Shown in pieces: positions 52,756 through 61,268 of a stretch of DNA of 64,000 nt; position 1 is the stretch's first letter; each line of letters starts with the position of its first letter. Under the pieces are notes generated by a model that made no database searches, was not told where the DNA came from, and worked only from the letters and a program-made list of their open reading frames with translations. Where the stretch lies: assembly GCA_015056795.1 (NCBI GenBank), contig SVFO01000006.1, forward strand, positions 73,658 through 137,657. Direction: 5' to 3'. The stretch is from Lachnospiraceae bacterium. Lineage in GTDB: Bacteria; Bacillota; Clostridia; Lachnospirales; Lachnospiraceae. The position numbers were made by a program, and so were the translations under genes.

Positions 52756-53340
52756 ATGAAAAATGAAAAGGGATTTTTGACCGAACTTCAGAAAAAAGAA
52801 GTATTAAGGATGAACAATAAAGAATCCAATCAACTGACTCGAGAGTGCTTGCAGCTTGCATTGATCCATCTCATGGGAGATCATCCCTATGAGAAAATCA
52901 CGGTCAGTGAGATCGTGCGTCGGGCAGGCGTATCAAGGACAGCGTTTTATCGTAACTACACAGATAAAGAAGATATACTAAATGAATGGGGAAGCAGACT
53001 CGTGCAAAGCATTTCTGAATTGACGGAAAAACCAGAGCTGCGTGAGAATCCAAAGCAGTGGTTTCAAGACGTGTTTCACCTTATTCGGGAGAACAAGGAA
53101 ACCATAGCGTTGCTTGACCAAGCGGGGATACAGCAGAGAAATTTGTTCTCCGGCAAATCGATTGCTGAGCTGCTATATCCTTCAACGAATACGGAGATCA
53201 AGTATGTCCATATCGCTACAGAAGCCGCTTTCTTTCAGATACTTATCAGCTGGTTTAGAGACGGCATGCGGGAGGAGGAAGAATATATGGCGAACATCTG
53301 CGTCAATATTTTTGACGGTGTCTTGAAGATATTAACATAA
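52756..53340 (+). CDS. TetR/AcrR-family regulator
   Basis: Regulator of 194 residues, starting at an ATG after ATCGGAGGACGAGGAC. The helix-turn-helix is ITVSEIVRRAGVSRTAFYRN near residues 48-67, preceded by a longer N-terminal arm than usual (about 30 residues). The C-terminal ligand part resembles TetR_C_33-like domains (FRDGMREEEEYMANICVNIF). Palindromes of the form GTTACA-N2-TGTAAC lie on both sides of the gene, so it probably represses itself, the CmpB-like gene and the glycosyltransferase pair. The ligand is unknown. Confidence 0.87.
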   Translation: MKNEKGFLTELQKKEVLRMNNKESNQLTRECLQLALIHLMGDHPYEKITVSEIVRRAGVSRTAFYRNYTDKEDILNEWGSRLVQSISELTEKPELRENPKQWFQDVFHLIRENKETIALLDQAGIQQRNLFSGKSIAELLYPSTNTEIKYVHIATEAAFFQILISWFRDGMREEEEYMANICVNIFDGVLKILT

Positions 53341-53465
53341 GGAACATAGTTCAGTTGCGCTGCCTTCCTGATTGTTACGAAATGGCTCTTTTTGTAACGC
53401 CCAATCAAAACCAATGGATATTGTCATGTCCGAGGTTGGCTTTGTTGTGTTTCAAATGAAGAAAC

Positions 53466-53479
53466 GTTACACTTGTAAC
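53466..53479. promoter_or_regulatory. TetR-type operator, second copy
   Basis: GTTACA-CT-TGTAAC is a perfect inverted repeat with a 2-base spacer, about 90 bases before the glycosyltransferase start. Its TTACAC lies 18 bases before GATAAA and may be the -35 element. A looser pair, GTTACGAAA and TTTTTGTAAC, lies at 53375-53399. Confidence 0.55.
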
Positions 53480-53557
53480 AGTATGTCATTGATAAAATGG
53501 GAAGGAAGCTGAGATAAGCGCATCCTCATGAGTGCGGATTGCTCAGGGAAGAAGAAA

Positions 53558-54700
53558 ATGGTCATTTGCGTAGTGTGCGACGTGTTGGGCGAAGAGAATA
53601 ATGGAACGACCATAGCCGCCATGAATCTGATACGATCCCTTCGTGAAAAGAAGCATATAGTCCGTGTGGTATGTCCTGATGAAAGCAGAAGAGGACAGCA
53701 AGATTATTATGTCGTCAAGGCGGTCAATCTTGGGCCATTTAATAACTATGTTAAGAAAAATGGCGTAGTGATTGCAAAGTCTGATAAAAAAATTCTTAGT
53801 GAAGCACTAGATGGTGCAGATCATGTTCATTTGATGCTACCGTTTCCCTTGGCGATTGCGGCGCTGCACCTTGCCAAGAAACGTAGCATTTCCGTGACGG
53901 CTGGCTTTCATTGCCAGGCAGAAAATATTTCCAGTCACTTTTTCCTAAAAAACAACTTTCATTTCAACAAAGTCATTTATAAGTTTTTTTATCGCCATTT
54001 TTATCAATATGTTGACGGTGTTCACTATCCCACGGAATTTATTCATCAGCTGTTTGAGCAATACGGTGGGAAGACGAATGCATTCGTGATTTCAAATGGG
54101 GTGGGCAGTGCGTTTCATCCGATTCAGGTATCTCGCCCAGCAGAATTTGAGGGAAAGCAAGTGATTCTGTTTACGGGGAGATATAGTAAGGAAAAGTCTC
54201 ACAAGGTGCTAATTGATGCGGCAAAGCAAAGCCGTCATGCAGACACGATCCAGCTTGTTTTTGCCGGGGATGGACCATTAAAGGAAAAGCTGCGCAAACA
54301 GGCGAAGGGATTACAGAATCAACCGCTTTTCCAATTTTTTTCTCGAAAAGACATGGTACGCATGATCAATCTTGCGGATTTATATGTTCATCCCGCCGAA
54401 GTAGAGATTGAATCGATTTCCTGTCTTGAGGCCATTTCCTGTGGCCTTGTGCCGGTCATAGCGGATTCGCCGCGCAGTGCGACGCGTTACTTTGCATTGG
54501 ATGACAAGAATCTTTTTCCCTGTAATGACAGCCGTGCACTGGCAAGAAAAATCGATTATTGGCTGGAGCGCCCTGAAGAGAAGGCAGCCAGAAGCAAGGA
54601 ATATGTGGGTTATACAAAGGCATTTGACTTTGAAACCTGCATGAATCGCATGGAACAGATGATCATGAAGACGCACGAGGAATGCTGCAGACATGGCTAA
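53558..54700 (+). CDS. Glycosyltransferase family 4
   Basis: GT-B fold glycosyltransferase of about 380 residues. ATG 53558 is chosen since CAGGGAAGAAGAAA precedes it and MVICVVCDVLGEENNG is a normal GT4 start; ATG 53528 in the same frame has no site. The donor half has VILFTGRYSKEKSHKVLI, LVFAGDGPLKEKLRKQ and YVHPAEVEIESISCLEAISC, where the E-x7-E of the GT4 signature sits. It probably adds a sugar to a lipid or glycan. Its 3' end overlaps the next acyltransferase gene by eight bases, so the two likely work together on a glycolipid. Confidence 0.88.
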   Translation: MVICVVCDVLGEENNGTTIAAMNLIRSLREKKHIVRVVCPDESRRGQQDYYVVKAVNLGPFNNYVKKNGVVIAKSDKKILSEALDGADHVHLMLPFPLAIAALHLAKKRSISVTAGFHCQAENISSHFFLKNNFHFNKVIYKFFYRHFYQYVDGVHYPTEFIHQLFEQYGGKTNAFVISNGVGSAFHPIQVSRPAEFEGKQVILFTGRYSKEKSHKVLIDAAKQSRHADTIQLVFAGDGPLKEKLRKQAKGLQNQPLFQFFSRKDMVRMINLADLYVHPAEVEIESISCLEAISCGLVPVIADSPRSATRYFALDDKNLFPCNDSRALARKIDYWLERPEEKAARSKEYVGYTKAFDFETCMNRMEQMIMKTHEECCRHG

Positions 54701-55472
54701 AAAAATAGTATATTATGAAGATTTGTTGAAGGATGATTTCGCGAATAATGGAATCAAGCCCAAGCCAGTTGCAGATAATTTCCCTTTTGTCATCAAGAAT
54801 CCTTGCTGGATCCTGGGAGAGTTTTTTGCATATCGAATTGTGGCAACGCCGATTGTATGGCTGATCGCAAAATTGGGCTTTGGTCTTCGAATTAAGAACA
54901 AAAGAGCAATCCGAGGGCTCCGCGGTACGGGATATTATCTGTATGGCAACCACACGCAGAACATGATGGATGCATATACCCCCACGCTGGTTTCCTTTCC
55001 TAAGCATGCACATGTCATCGTGGGTCCGCATGCTGTTTCGCTCCCTTTTTTACATTATCCAGTCCAGCTTTTAGGGGGAATCCCGATACCAGATAGAATC
55101 AAGGGGAAAGTACTTTTTTTGAGAGCTTTGTCCTTCCGCGTGAAACAAAAAAGGACGATTACGGTATACCCGGAAGCACATATCTGGCCGTGGTATACAG
55201 GGATTCGACCATTTGAAGATGTCAGCTTTACTTATCCAGTGAAGGATGACGTGCCCGCAGTCGCTTTTGTTACAACCTATCGGAAGCGAAAATGTTTCTC
55301 CATGCTTCCGCCGCTACTTACCGTGACTTTGTCGGATCCATTTTATCCGGATCCTTCGCTAAACAAAGCAGAGGCAAGACGAAAACTGCGGGATCAGGTC
55401 TATGATTTTATGTGCCGTGAGGCAGGAAAACAGGACAACTATGCGTACTATACTTATGTAAAGAAAGATTAA
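54693..55472 (+). CDS. PlsC-like lysophospholipid acyltransferase
   Basis: Membrane-associated acyltransferase of 259 residues. The catalytic NHxxxxD motif reads NHTQNMMD near residue 89, followed by FPKHAHVIVG, and the later block YPEAHIWPW corresponds to the FPEGTRS motif of PlsC/LPLAT enzymes. One hydrophobic segment lies near residues 45-65. It transfers a fatty acyl chain to a phosphate- or glyco-lipid. It overlaps the GT4 gene, so both may build a glycolipid. A terminator follows at once. Confidence 0.85.
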   Translation: MAKKIVYYEDLLKDDFANNGIKPKPVADNFPFVIKNPCWILGEFFAYRIVATPIVWLIAKLGFGLRIKNKRAIRGLRGTGYYLYGNHTQNMMDAYTPTLVSFPKHAHVIVGPHAVSLPFLHYPVQLLGGIPIPDRIKGKVLFLRALSFRVKQKRTITVYPEAHIWPWYTGIRPFEDVSFTYPVKDDVPAVAFVTTYRKRKCFSMLPPLLTVTLSDPFYPDPSLNKAEARRKLRDQVYDFMCREAGKQDNYAYYTYVKKD

Positions 55473-55502
55473 AAGGTCAGCGAAGCTACGCTGATCTTTT
55501 TT
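55473..55502 (+). terminator. Rho-independent terminator
   Basis: AAAAGGTCAGCG pairs with CGCTGATCTTTT (55489-55500; one G-T pair), ending in six T. It starts inside the last codon of the acyltransferase gene. Confidence 0.85.
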
Positions 55503-55505
55503 ATA

Positions 55506-55553
55506 TTGACAAATTCGACACGCGTGTCTATAATGAAAATAGACACAGATGTC
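55506..55553 (+). promoter_or_regulatory. Consensus promoter with two tandem TetR operators
   Basis: TTGACA (55506-55511) and TATAAT (55529-55534) are 17 bases apart, a perfect sigma-A promoter. The palindrome GACACGCGTGTC (55517-55528) fills the spacer, and GACACAGATGTC (55542-55553) covers the start-site region, 25 bases on. Both have GACA-N4-TGTC. The next gene is a TetR regulator, so autorepression is likely. Confidence 0.8.
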
Positions 55554-55569
55554 GAAAAGGAGAAAAGAA

Positions 55570-56145
55570 GTGGCAACAAAAGGGGAAAGAACTAGGGAAT
55601 CAATTCTGAATGCCGCGTATGCGCTTTTTGCAAAGAAGGGCTTTAAGCAGGTAACCATGAAGGACGTATGCGAGGTCACGAACATGAGCAGGGGCGGTTT
55701 GTACAGCCATTTTTCCAGTACAAGTCAGTTGTTTGAGGCCTTGCTGGAAAGGATCACGGAAAAGGATGCGTTGGACTTTCAGGAGCAGATGAAGCAGGGA
55801 GCTTCCGCTATTGCGATATTAGAAGAAGCGTTAAAGCTCATGGAGGAGGAAATGAAGCATCCCGAGGATTCCTTGAGCATCGCCATGTACGAGTATGCAG
55901 AAACTGTTGATTCTGAGGTGATGGAACGCCTGAATAAGGCCAGTAAAAAGAAGTGGAAGCAGCTGATTCGATATGGCATTGAGCGCGGAGAGTTTCAGAA
56001 CATTGATGCCAGTGAAGTCGTGAACGTGATCCTATATTCCTATCAGGGCGTTCGAATGTGGAGCAGGATTCTACCAATGAAGCCAAAAACCATGCATTCC
56101 ATTGTGGAGAACATAAAGAGACAATTAATAGGGGAACGGAAATGA
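55570..56145 (+). CDS. TetR/AcrR-family regulator, probably autorepressed
   Basis: Regulator of 191 residues. GTG 55570 is chosen because AAAGGAG (55556-55562) fits it; an in-frame ATG at 55549 lies inside an operator and at the expected transcript start. The helix-turn-helix is VTMKDVCEVTNMSRGGLYSH near residues 30-50. The C-terminal ligand domain (LKLMEEEMKHPEDSLSIAMY) is typical of TetR proteins. It overlaps the following gene remnant by four bases. The ligand is unknown. Confidence 0.9.
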   Translation: MATKGERTRESILNAAYALFAKKGFKQVTMKDVCEVTNMSRGGLYSHFSSTSQLFEALLERITEKDALDFQEQMKQGASAIAILEEALKLMEEEMKHPEDSLSIAMYEYAETVDSEVMERLNKASKKKWKQLIRYGIERGEFQNIDASEVVNVILYSYQGVRMWSRILPMKPKTMHSIVENIKRQLIGERK

Positions 56146-56399
56146 TTACGTTGAAAAGACCAAACAAAGAACTGGAAAAAGAGGCCCTTGCCTTTAAGCA
56201 GGAATTCATCGATTATGGCGAGCCGACGATCAATGGCAGCGAACTGCTGGACCAAATCGACTCCTACGAGGAATGGCTAAAATCTGTTACGGACAATACT
56301 TCTCCAGACACGGTGAATCTAAAAAACGGCGGAAGGTATAAACGCAGCTTTCTTTTCGAGGGAGAGGAAGCGGATGTCTATATGATAGACCTAGTTTAG
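56142..56399 (+). pseudogene. Truncated COG3981-type acetyltransferase start
   Basis: ATG 56142 overlaps the TetR stop (ATGA). The first 60 residues (ALAFKQEFIDYGEPTINGSE, then YEEWLKSVTDNTSPDTVN) match the start of the COG3981 GNAT proteins, which are about 170 long. Then likeness fades (RYKRSFLFEGEEADVYMID), and the frame stops after 85 residues, before the acetyl-CoA site. It cannot be an active acetyltransferase. Confidence 0.6.
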
Positions 56400-56426
56400 T
56401 AAAACATACTGTGGGGAGGAAGCGAT

Positions 56427-56855
56427 ATGGCGAACGAGAAATCATGCGGAGCAATCATTTTCACGATGGAAAACAATGTCAGAAAATATGTAATCCTTTG
56501 CGGAGTTGGAATTTATCAAGGATATTATGGGTTTCCCAAAGGACATATGGAAGAAGGAGAGACCGAGCAGGAAACAGCACTCAGGGAAGTGAAGGAAGAA
56601 ACGGGATTAGACATTGTCCTGTATGATGATTTTAGAACGGTGGATGAGCACGCGCTGGCCCTTGAGGGGCGCCCCGACGATAGAAAGACAAATGTATATT
56701 TTCTCGCGGAATACCATGATCAGGAATTCATTGCACAGAAATCAGAGGTTTCGAAAATCGTCTTGCTAGATTACCATGAAGCACTGAAGGTTCTTCAGTA
56801 TGAAGAGTCTAAGCGAGAGCTTATGGAAGCAGAGCAATACCTAAGCAGAAGGTGA
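56427..56855 (+). CDS. NUDIX hydrolase
   Basis: Nucleotide-diphosphate-linked hydrolase of 142 residues, starting at an ATG after GGGGAGGAAGCGAT. The Nudix box is present in full from the Gly of FPKGHMEEGE to REVKEETGLD (GX5EX7REUXEEXGU) near residues 42-66. The short N-terminus and the KGHMEEGE variant resemble Ap4A-type hydrolases (GPKGH). The exact substrate is not determined. It lies 27 bases after the truncated acetyltransferase and ends with a terminator. Confidence 0.9.
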   Translation: MANEKSCGAIIFTMENNVRKYVILCGVGIYQGYYGFPKGHMEEGETEQETALREVKEETGLDIVLYDDFRTVDEHALALEGRPDDRKTNVYFLAEYHDQEFIAQKSEVSKIVLLDYHEALKVLQYEESKRELMEAEQYLSRR

Positions 56856-56865
56856 GCTAACTTAG

Positions 56866-56899
56866 GAACATCATCAGGCAACTAGTGATGTTCTTTTTT
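56866..56899 (+). terminator. Rho-independent terminator
   Basis: GAACATCA (56866-56873) pairs perfectly with TGATGTTC (56886-56893) around a 12-base loop, followed by TTTTTT. Confidence 0.85.
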
Positions 56900-56919
56900 G
56901 TGAAAGCCAGATAATCAAA

Positions 56920-56948
56920 TTGACCGTAGTTTCCACATTTGATATACT
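56920..56948 (+). promoter_or_regulatory. Promoter of lipoprotein gene, GTYTCC-spacer type
   Basis: TTGACC (56920-56925) and TATACT (56943-56948) are 17 bases apart. The spacer contains AGTTTCCA and TTTGA, as in the promoter at 63655; a related spacer is found at 39605. Confidence 0.65.
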
Positions 56949-57033
56949 CTAAAATAGAGGATTTAGTAGGTTGGTGGCTATTTTGAATATCACAGAAACT
57001 GATTTCTGGTCCGCTGTATATGGGGGATTTTAC

Positions 57034-59106
57034 ATGTTAAAGAGACTTCAAAAATTATACATTGGCATTTGCTTGGTCATGCTTCTGCTCCTTGCAGGCT
57101 GCTCTGATACAGGAGGCATTTCACATGGTCAGGAGACGGATGCGCATCAGGAGATGAAATCCAATCAGGAGACGGTTTCTGGCCAAGCGACAGAATCCAG
57201 TCAAACGGCGGAATCCAGCCAGGAGACGAGTGTTGAAAGCACCGAGTCCCTAATACGGTATGAGGTGGCGGATGCGTGGTCAAGGAATTGTTATCAGGCC
57301 TTCTACAGCCTTGTGTCAAAATCGAAGATTACGGAATGGGCGGGATTTCAGCTGATGGATATCGATGGCGACAAATGCGATGAGTTGATTGCTGCCAAGG
57401 AGGATGCTGAAAGCATAAAACAGGGGAAGCAGCGCTATTTTGTCATGGACTGGGCAGATCGTAAGATTATCGTTACGGAGACAGATCCATTGACTGAGAC
57501 TCCCTCTGGAGAGCCATTGAATCAGCTGGAATATTATGACAAGGACTTCATACTTCTGATCCTGAGTGCGGAAGGGAAAAGCTTCATGGAGGGCGTGACG
57601 AAAAAAGATAAGGATTTCTTTTATCTTGTAGCCAGTATTGTTTGGGTGGAGGAAGGCTGGACTGAAAAAACGCAGGAGCAGCGTGAAGGAATGGAGGATT
57701 ATCTCGTTGTATCCGAATTGGGCGAGAGAACGAATTCTAGCTATCATGCAGATGGTATTGATGACTTACTTTATCAGTACAAAATGCGTACGTCAGAGGT
57801 GACGGAGTTTTACAAGGATGTCATGGGGTGGGAAAGAGAGTACTCTCCTGATCATGACAGCACTTCTGAGATTGGCGTGCAGAACAGGTCAAATGGGTAT
57901 TTGTATGGCCAAAATAAAATCGGCTGGGCTGATTATCCCGTGCTCACTAAGGTCGAACATGAGGGAAGTGAATTGACGGTTCATGCGATCATTAAGAGCG
58001 CCTACACGGACAATCGCATAGCTGAGGTGAAGGTTCTCATGGCCCCGAATGCAGGAAAATATGGATACGAGCTTCAAGGGTATGAGGTGGCTCGGGAGGA
58101 AGACGTCGATCTGAGGACAGGACAAAAGCTGCAAGAGTTTCAGGCAGAGGATTTACGGATGCAATATGTCATGCAACGAAATCGATACTCGGATGAGTTC
58201 ACTCCCTTGATTAGGACGCTGTGCTTTCAGGAGAATGACACGGAGCAGTTCACGGCTAACGCTAAGCGCCTTTTGACGGAACTGAAAAAGGAATATGAAG
58301 CCAATCCTGGAAAGGACGGAAGCAATCTTGCCGCGAAGAGTACCCTGCTTGCAAGCTATGATTTTGCGGACCATTCTAAGATCCTGATTTATGAGGATGC
58401 CGTATATGGCAAGGTCCCTCCGGAAACGGGTGAGGGTTCGGAATACGGGTATTATTTGAATTATTGTGTTTTGACTCCTGGCGACATGCGTATGGATGGT
58501 GAGCTCTTCCATTATACGGAATCATTTGGTGACATGCCTGCCGACAGACATGGAAAATCCCGCTGTTATCATTATTTTCTTGGATGCGATTTGCAAGGTG
58601 ACCCTAAAATTGATGGTGCGTATGTTGCCCATACGGCGGATTTTGCCGAGGAACTCATGTTTTACGCGGAGATCGGCCGAAGCCATGACATGACAATGGA
58701 TGAAAATGGCTGGGAAAATTATGATGAAGATTTTTATGTATATGGCGCCTATTTCCGACCGGACGGAACGCGAATCCTAGGTCAATATGATACCTGGCAG
58801 ATTGCCACCTGGGAATATGTTTCCCACGGCTTCTTTCTAAAGGATTCCAAGGAAAAGACCTTGTTTGAGCAAAAACCAGGGCCTGAGGGGTTTGAATATT
58901 ATGTCGAAGGAAAGAAATTAGCCTTTGATCAGAAGCAGGAAGACACCGAAGAGACATTTTGCGATATGAAGCTTGATGCGAAAACTAGGCTGATCGGAAA
59001 GTTTTATTATTGGGAATGGGAAGGCCTTGTAAGCGTTGACCTTGTATATGATATAGATGGCGCGGAAGTGCATCATAATTTGTTCTGGTATAAAACAATG
59101 TGGTAG
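57034..59106 (+). CDS. Large uncharacterised lipoprotein
   Basis: Exported lipoprotein of 690 residues. ATG 57034 follows ATGGGGGATTTTAC and starts a signal peptide with lipobox LAGC (Cys23); an earlier in-frame ATG is not needed. Residues 24-70 are a Gln/Ser/Glu/Thr linker with short repeats (SSQTAESSQET). Near residue 105 QLMDIDGDKCDELIAAK resembles a calcium-binding FG-GAP/EF-like element. The remainder is rich in Tyr, Glu and Asp, with segments such as DGELFHYTESFGDMP and WENYDEDFYVYGAYF; no family was recognised. The next gene follows after 40 bases and is also uncharacterised, so they may form a surface unit. Confidence 0.75.
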   Translation: MLKRLQKLYIGICLVMLLLLAGCSDTGGISHGQETDAHQEMKSNQETVSGQATESSQTAESSQETSVESTESLIRYEVADAWSRNCYQAFYSLVSKSKITEWAGFQLMDIDGDKCDELIAAKEDAESIKQGKQRYFVMDWADRKIIVTETDPLTETPSGEPLNQLEYYDKDFILLILSAEGKSFMEGVTKKDKDFFYLVASIVWVEEGWTEKTQEQREGMEDYLVVSELGERTNSSYHADGIDDLLYQYKMRTSEVTEFYKDVMGWEREYSPDHDSTSEIGVQNRSNGYLYGQNKIGWADYPVLTKVEHEGSELTVHAIIKSAYTDNRIAEVKVLMAPNAGKYGYELQGYEVAREEDVDLRTGQKLQEFQAEDLRMQYVMQRNRYSDEFTPLIRTLCFQENDTEQFTANAKRLLTELKKEYEANPGKDGSNLAAKSTLLASYDFADHSKILIYEDAVYGKVPPETGEGSEYGYYLNYCVLTPGDMRMDGELFHYTESFGDMPADRHGKSRCYHYFLGCDLQGDPKIDGAYVAHTADFAEELMFYAEIGRSHDMTMDENGWENYDEDFYVYGAYFRPDGTRILGQYDTWQIATWEYVSHGFFLKDSKEKTLFEQKPGPEGFEYYVEGKKLAFDQKQEDTEETFCDMKLDAKTRLIGKFYYWEWEGLVSVDLVYDIDGAEVHHNLFWYKTMW

Positions 59107-59146
59107 GGATAAGAAATGAAATGTGTATGAAAAGGAGAAGTAGGAT

Positions 59147-60442
59147 ATGCCTTTGACGGTGAGCGTTGTATTCAGCCTGATAACTGAGGTCATTTCCACC
59201 ACGATGGGACTGGCGTTTTATTATTTTTTGTTTTGGATGTTTTTTCTGCGTAAGCCTGGCAAACCAAAGGAAGTGCGCGCGAATGAGCATGTCTATTATC
59301 CAGTGCGTTTTTACATACCTATACTTAAGATCCTAGGTGTATATAGTGCACTTATGATCATTAAGGTCTCCCTTAAGTTATGGATTCAAGGTTACTGGGC
59401 TGGAGGCAGGGATGTTGTAATCGTATGTGCGGTGTATGGTTTGATTATTCTTTTCATTCCTACTGAGAAAAACGTAAAGCGCGTGATCGTTAATACGGAG
59501 GGGATCACACTGGAATGCCGCGTGGGTGGCAACATTCATTATGCAGCCAAGCAGTATATGGGCTACGAAGGGATACATTTGTATTTTGAGGATCCGAGCG
59601 GAATAAGGAAAACGGTGAAGCTTCGTCGTTGGTGTAGGGAAGATAGGTTTGCCATTGTGCAAGACCTGAACATGCTGAAGCAGACAGGAAAACTAACGGG
59701 AGCAACCGCTACGAACGCAGAGGAAGAGCGGAGAAAGGCCAACCAACAGTTTTTGGAGGAAAAGCAAAAGCTATATGCGGATACCAAGCGTTATGAAGCA
59801 TACCTAAAGGAAGAAGCATCAAAAAGGCTTTCCACCTCACAAAAGCAGGATCTGGTACGCATGCTCCAGAGTGGGGATAAGATGAATGCCATCAAACAAT
59901 GTCGGGAGTGGACGGGACTTGGTCTCAAGGAAGCAAAGGACGTGGTGGAACATTATCAAATTTGCCTCTTGGAGGAGGGAGATAGGAAGGGTGGAGAGTC
60001 ACTGAAGGTATCGCATGATCTTGTGACGGCTTATCAGACTTATCTTGTAGCAGGTGGGCAGAGAGAAGAAGCTCCAGTCAATCGGGGAAGCTTCTCTTGG
60101 AAATGGAATATTTCAGGTAAGGAACAAGAGTATTCAGAACAAAAAAGCTTAGAGAGCACAATGGATCAGCTGCTTTCAGATCTTACGATGAAGCGTGAGG
60201 AATCCGTGACATTGATCCCGCCGGCACCGCTTCTTGGCATTGTTTGCGTGCGGGCCTGTTTGGATCCCCAGGGTATCATGTTTCGCGTGGAAGTGGAGTT
60301 CGTGGAGCATGACGCGCAGGGAAATCCAAAGATTTTATTTAAGAATGGTTTAATGAGCTGGGACGTGAGGGATATCTTTGTCAATTTCCGGCGCAGTGCT
60401 AAGGTCGAAACCGACGGATGGCAGCAAATACGGGAAAAATAG
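59147..60442 (+). CDS. Membrane protein with L7/L12-C-terminal-like domain
   Basis: Protein of 431 residues, starting after GAAAAGGAGAAGTAGGAT. Residues 5-30, 60-77 and 86-105 are hydrophobic. Residues 105-180 resemble a PH-like beta domain (VNTEGITLECRVGGNIHYAA). Residues 185-225 are a charged coiled coil. Residues of about 230-265 read RMLQSGDKMNAIKQCREWTG then LGLKEAKDVVEHY, matching the C-terminal fold of ribosomal protein bL7/L12 (K-x-x-AIK-x-x-R-x-x-TGLGLKEAK). The last 110 residues are an unrecognised beta-rich domain. The L7/L12 fold binds proteins; its use here on a membrane protein is unexplained. Confidence 0.78.
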   Translation: MPLTVSVVFSLITEVISTTMGLAFYYFLFWMFFLRKPGKPKEVRANEHVYYPVRFYIPILKILGVYSALMIIKVSLKLWIQGYWAGGRDVVIVCAVYGLIILFIPTEKNVKRVIVNTEGITLECRVGGNIHYAAKQYMGYEGIHLYFEDPSGIRKTVKLRRWCREDRFAIVQDLNMLKQTGKLTGATATNAEEERRKANQQFLEEKQKLYADTKRYEAYLKEEASKRLSTSQKQDLVRMLQSGDKMNAIKQCREWTGLGLKEAKDVVEHYQICLLEEGDRKGGESLKVSHDLVTAYQTYLVAGGQREEAPVNRGSFSWKWNISGKEQEYSEQKSLESTMDQLLSDLTMKREESVTLIPPAPLLGIVCVRACLDPQGIMFRVEVEFVEHDAQGNPKILFKNGLMSWDVRDIFVNFRRSAKVETDGWQQIREK

Positions 60443-60473
60443 ATCGTGTCAACTGAAAATCTGAGGATTGGAC

Positions 60474-60524
60474 ATAAACAGCGAATGCCTGATTTTGTTG
60501 AGTTTTTGCAGATTCGCTGTTTAT
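60474..60524 (+). repeat. Inverted repeat between genes
   Basis: ATAAACAGCGAAT (60474-60486) pairs perfectly with ATTCGCTGTTTAT (60512-60524) around a 25-base loop. There is no T-run. It may be a weak bidirectional terminator or a small element. Confidence 0.6.
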
Positions 60525-60583
60525 GGTAAAGACATTTTAGGGTTCCTGACGTATCGTAAAGCCATCACAAGCAGGAGGGAAAG

Positions 60584-61099
60584 ATGATGGACATGGTAAA
60601 GATGGGAAGCTTTCTTGCGGAGCTTCGAAAGGAACATAATCTGACGCAGGCAGAGCTTGGCGAAAAGCTGGGAGTGACAAACAAGACGATCTCACGGTGG
60701 GAGACAGGTAACTACATGCCGCCAGTTGAAATGCTCGAAGAGCTCAGCAACATGTACAACATGACCATCAATGAACTCCTGAGTGGTAAAAAATTATCCA
60801 CGGAGGAATATCAAGAGATGGCAGAAGCTAACATTAAAGAAACTTTAAAAATGAGTGCATTTAGCTTAAAAGAAAAGCAAGAGTTCTATAAGATAAAATG
60901 GTTAAAGGACCATGTGGCGATCATGGTGTTTATCGGTATCTGTATTCTTGGCGTTTTCGTCGCAGGAGCAATGATGAGTAATATGCTCATAGGTTATGCA
61001 GCGATCCTAATGCTGGTTGGGGCACATTGCTGGAGAAACAATACCATGATGACCTATGTTGAGAAGTATGCCTTTGACGGTACTGGCGCAGGACAATGA
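60584..61099 (+). CDS. XRE-family regulator with C-terminal membrane segments
   Basis: Membrane-bound regulator of 171 residues, starting at an ATG after GCAGGAGGGAAAG. Residues 8-65 are a Cro/C1 helix-turn-helix (LTQAELGEKLGVTNKTISRW). After a linker with an amphipathic helix (LKEKQEFYKIKWLKDH), two hydrophobic segments lie near 112-130 and 134-150. Such proteins respond to membrane or metabolic signals and control neighbouring transporters; no target is evident here. It stands alone before a terminator. Confidence 0.88.
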   Translation: MMDMVKMGSFLAELRKEHNLTQAELGEKLGVTNKTISRWETGNYMPPVEMLEELSNMYNMTINELLSGKKLSTEEYQEMAEANIKETLKMSAFSLKEKQEFYKIKWLKDHVAIMVFIGICILGVFVAGAMMSNMLIGYAAILMLVGAHCWRNNTMMTYVEKYAFDGTGAGQ

Positions 61100-61160
61100 T
61101 GTTCGGCCATGAACTTTGCTGGCAGATGGACAAGGGTAAAAAATGCATATCTGTGGTAGG

Positions 61161-61189
61161 AAAACGGGTGGCTTTTGGCCACCCGTTTT
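61161..61189 (+). terminator. Bidirectional rho-independent terminator
   Basis: AAAACGGGTGGC (61161-61172) pairs perfectly with GCCACCCGTTTT (61178-61189) around a five-base loop. Confidence 0.85.
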
Positions 61190-61268
61190 GTTACAATAAA
61201 AAATGAATTGATACCGATAAACATGCAAAAGAAGAATGCCCAAAGGGTATTCAGAGGAGGTAGCAAGG

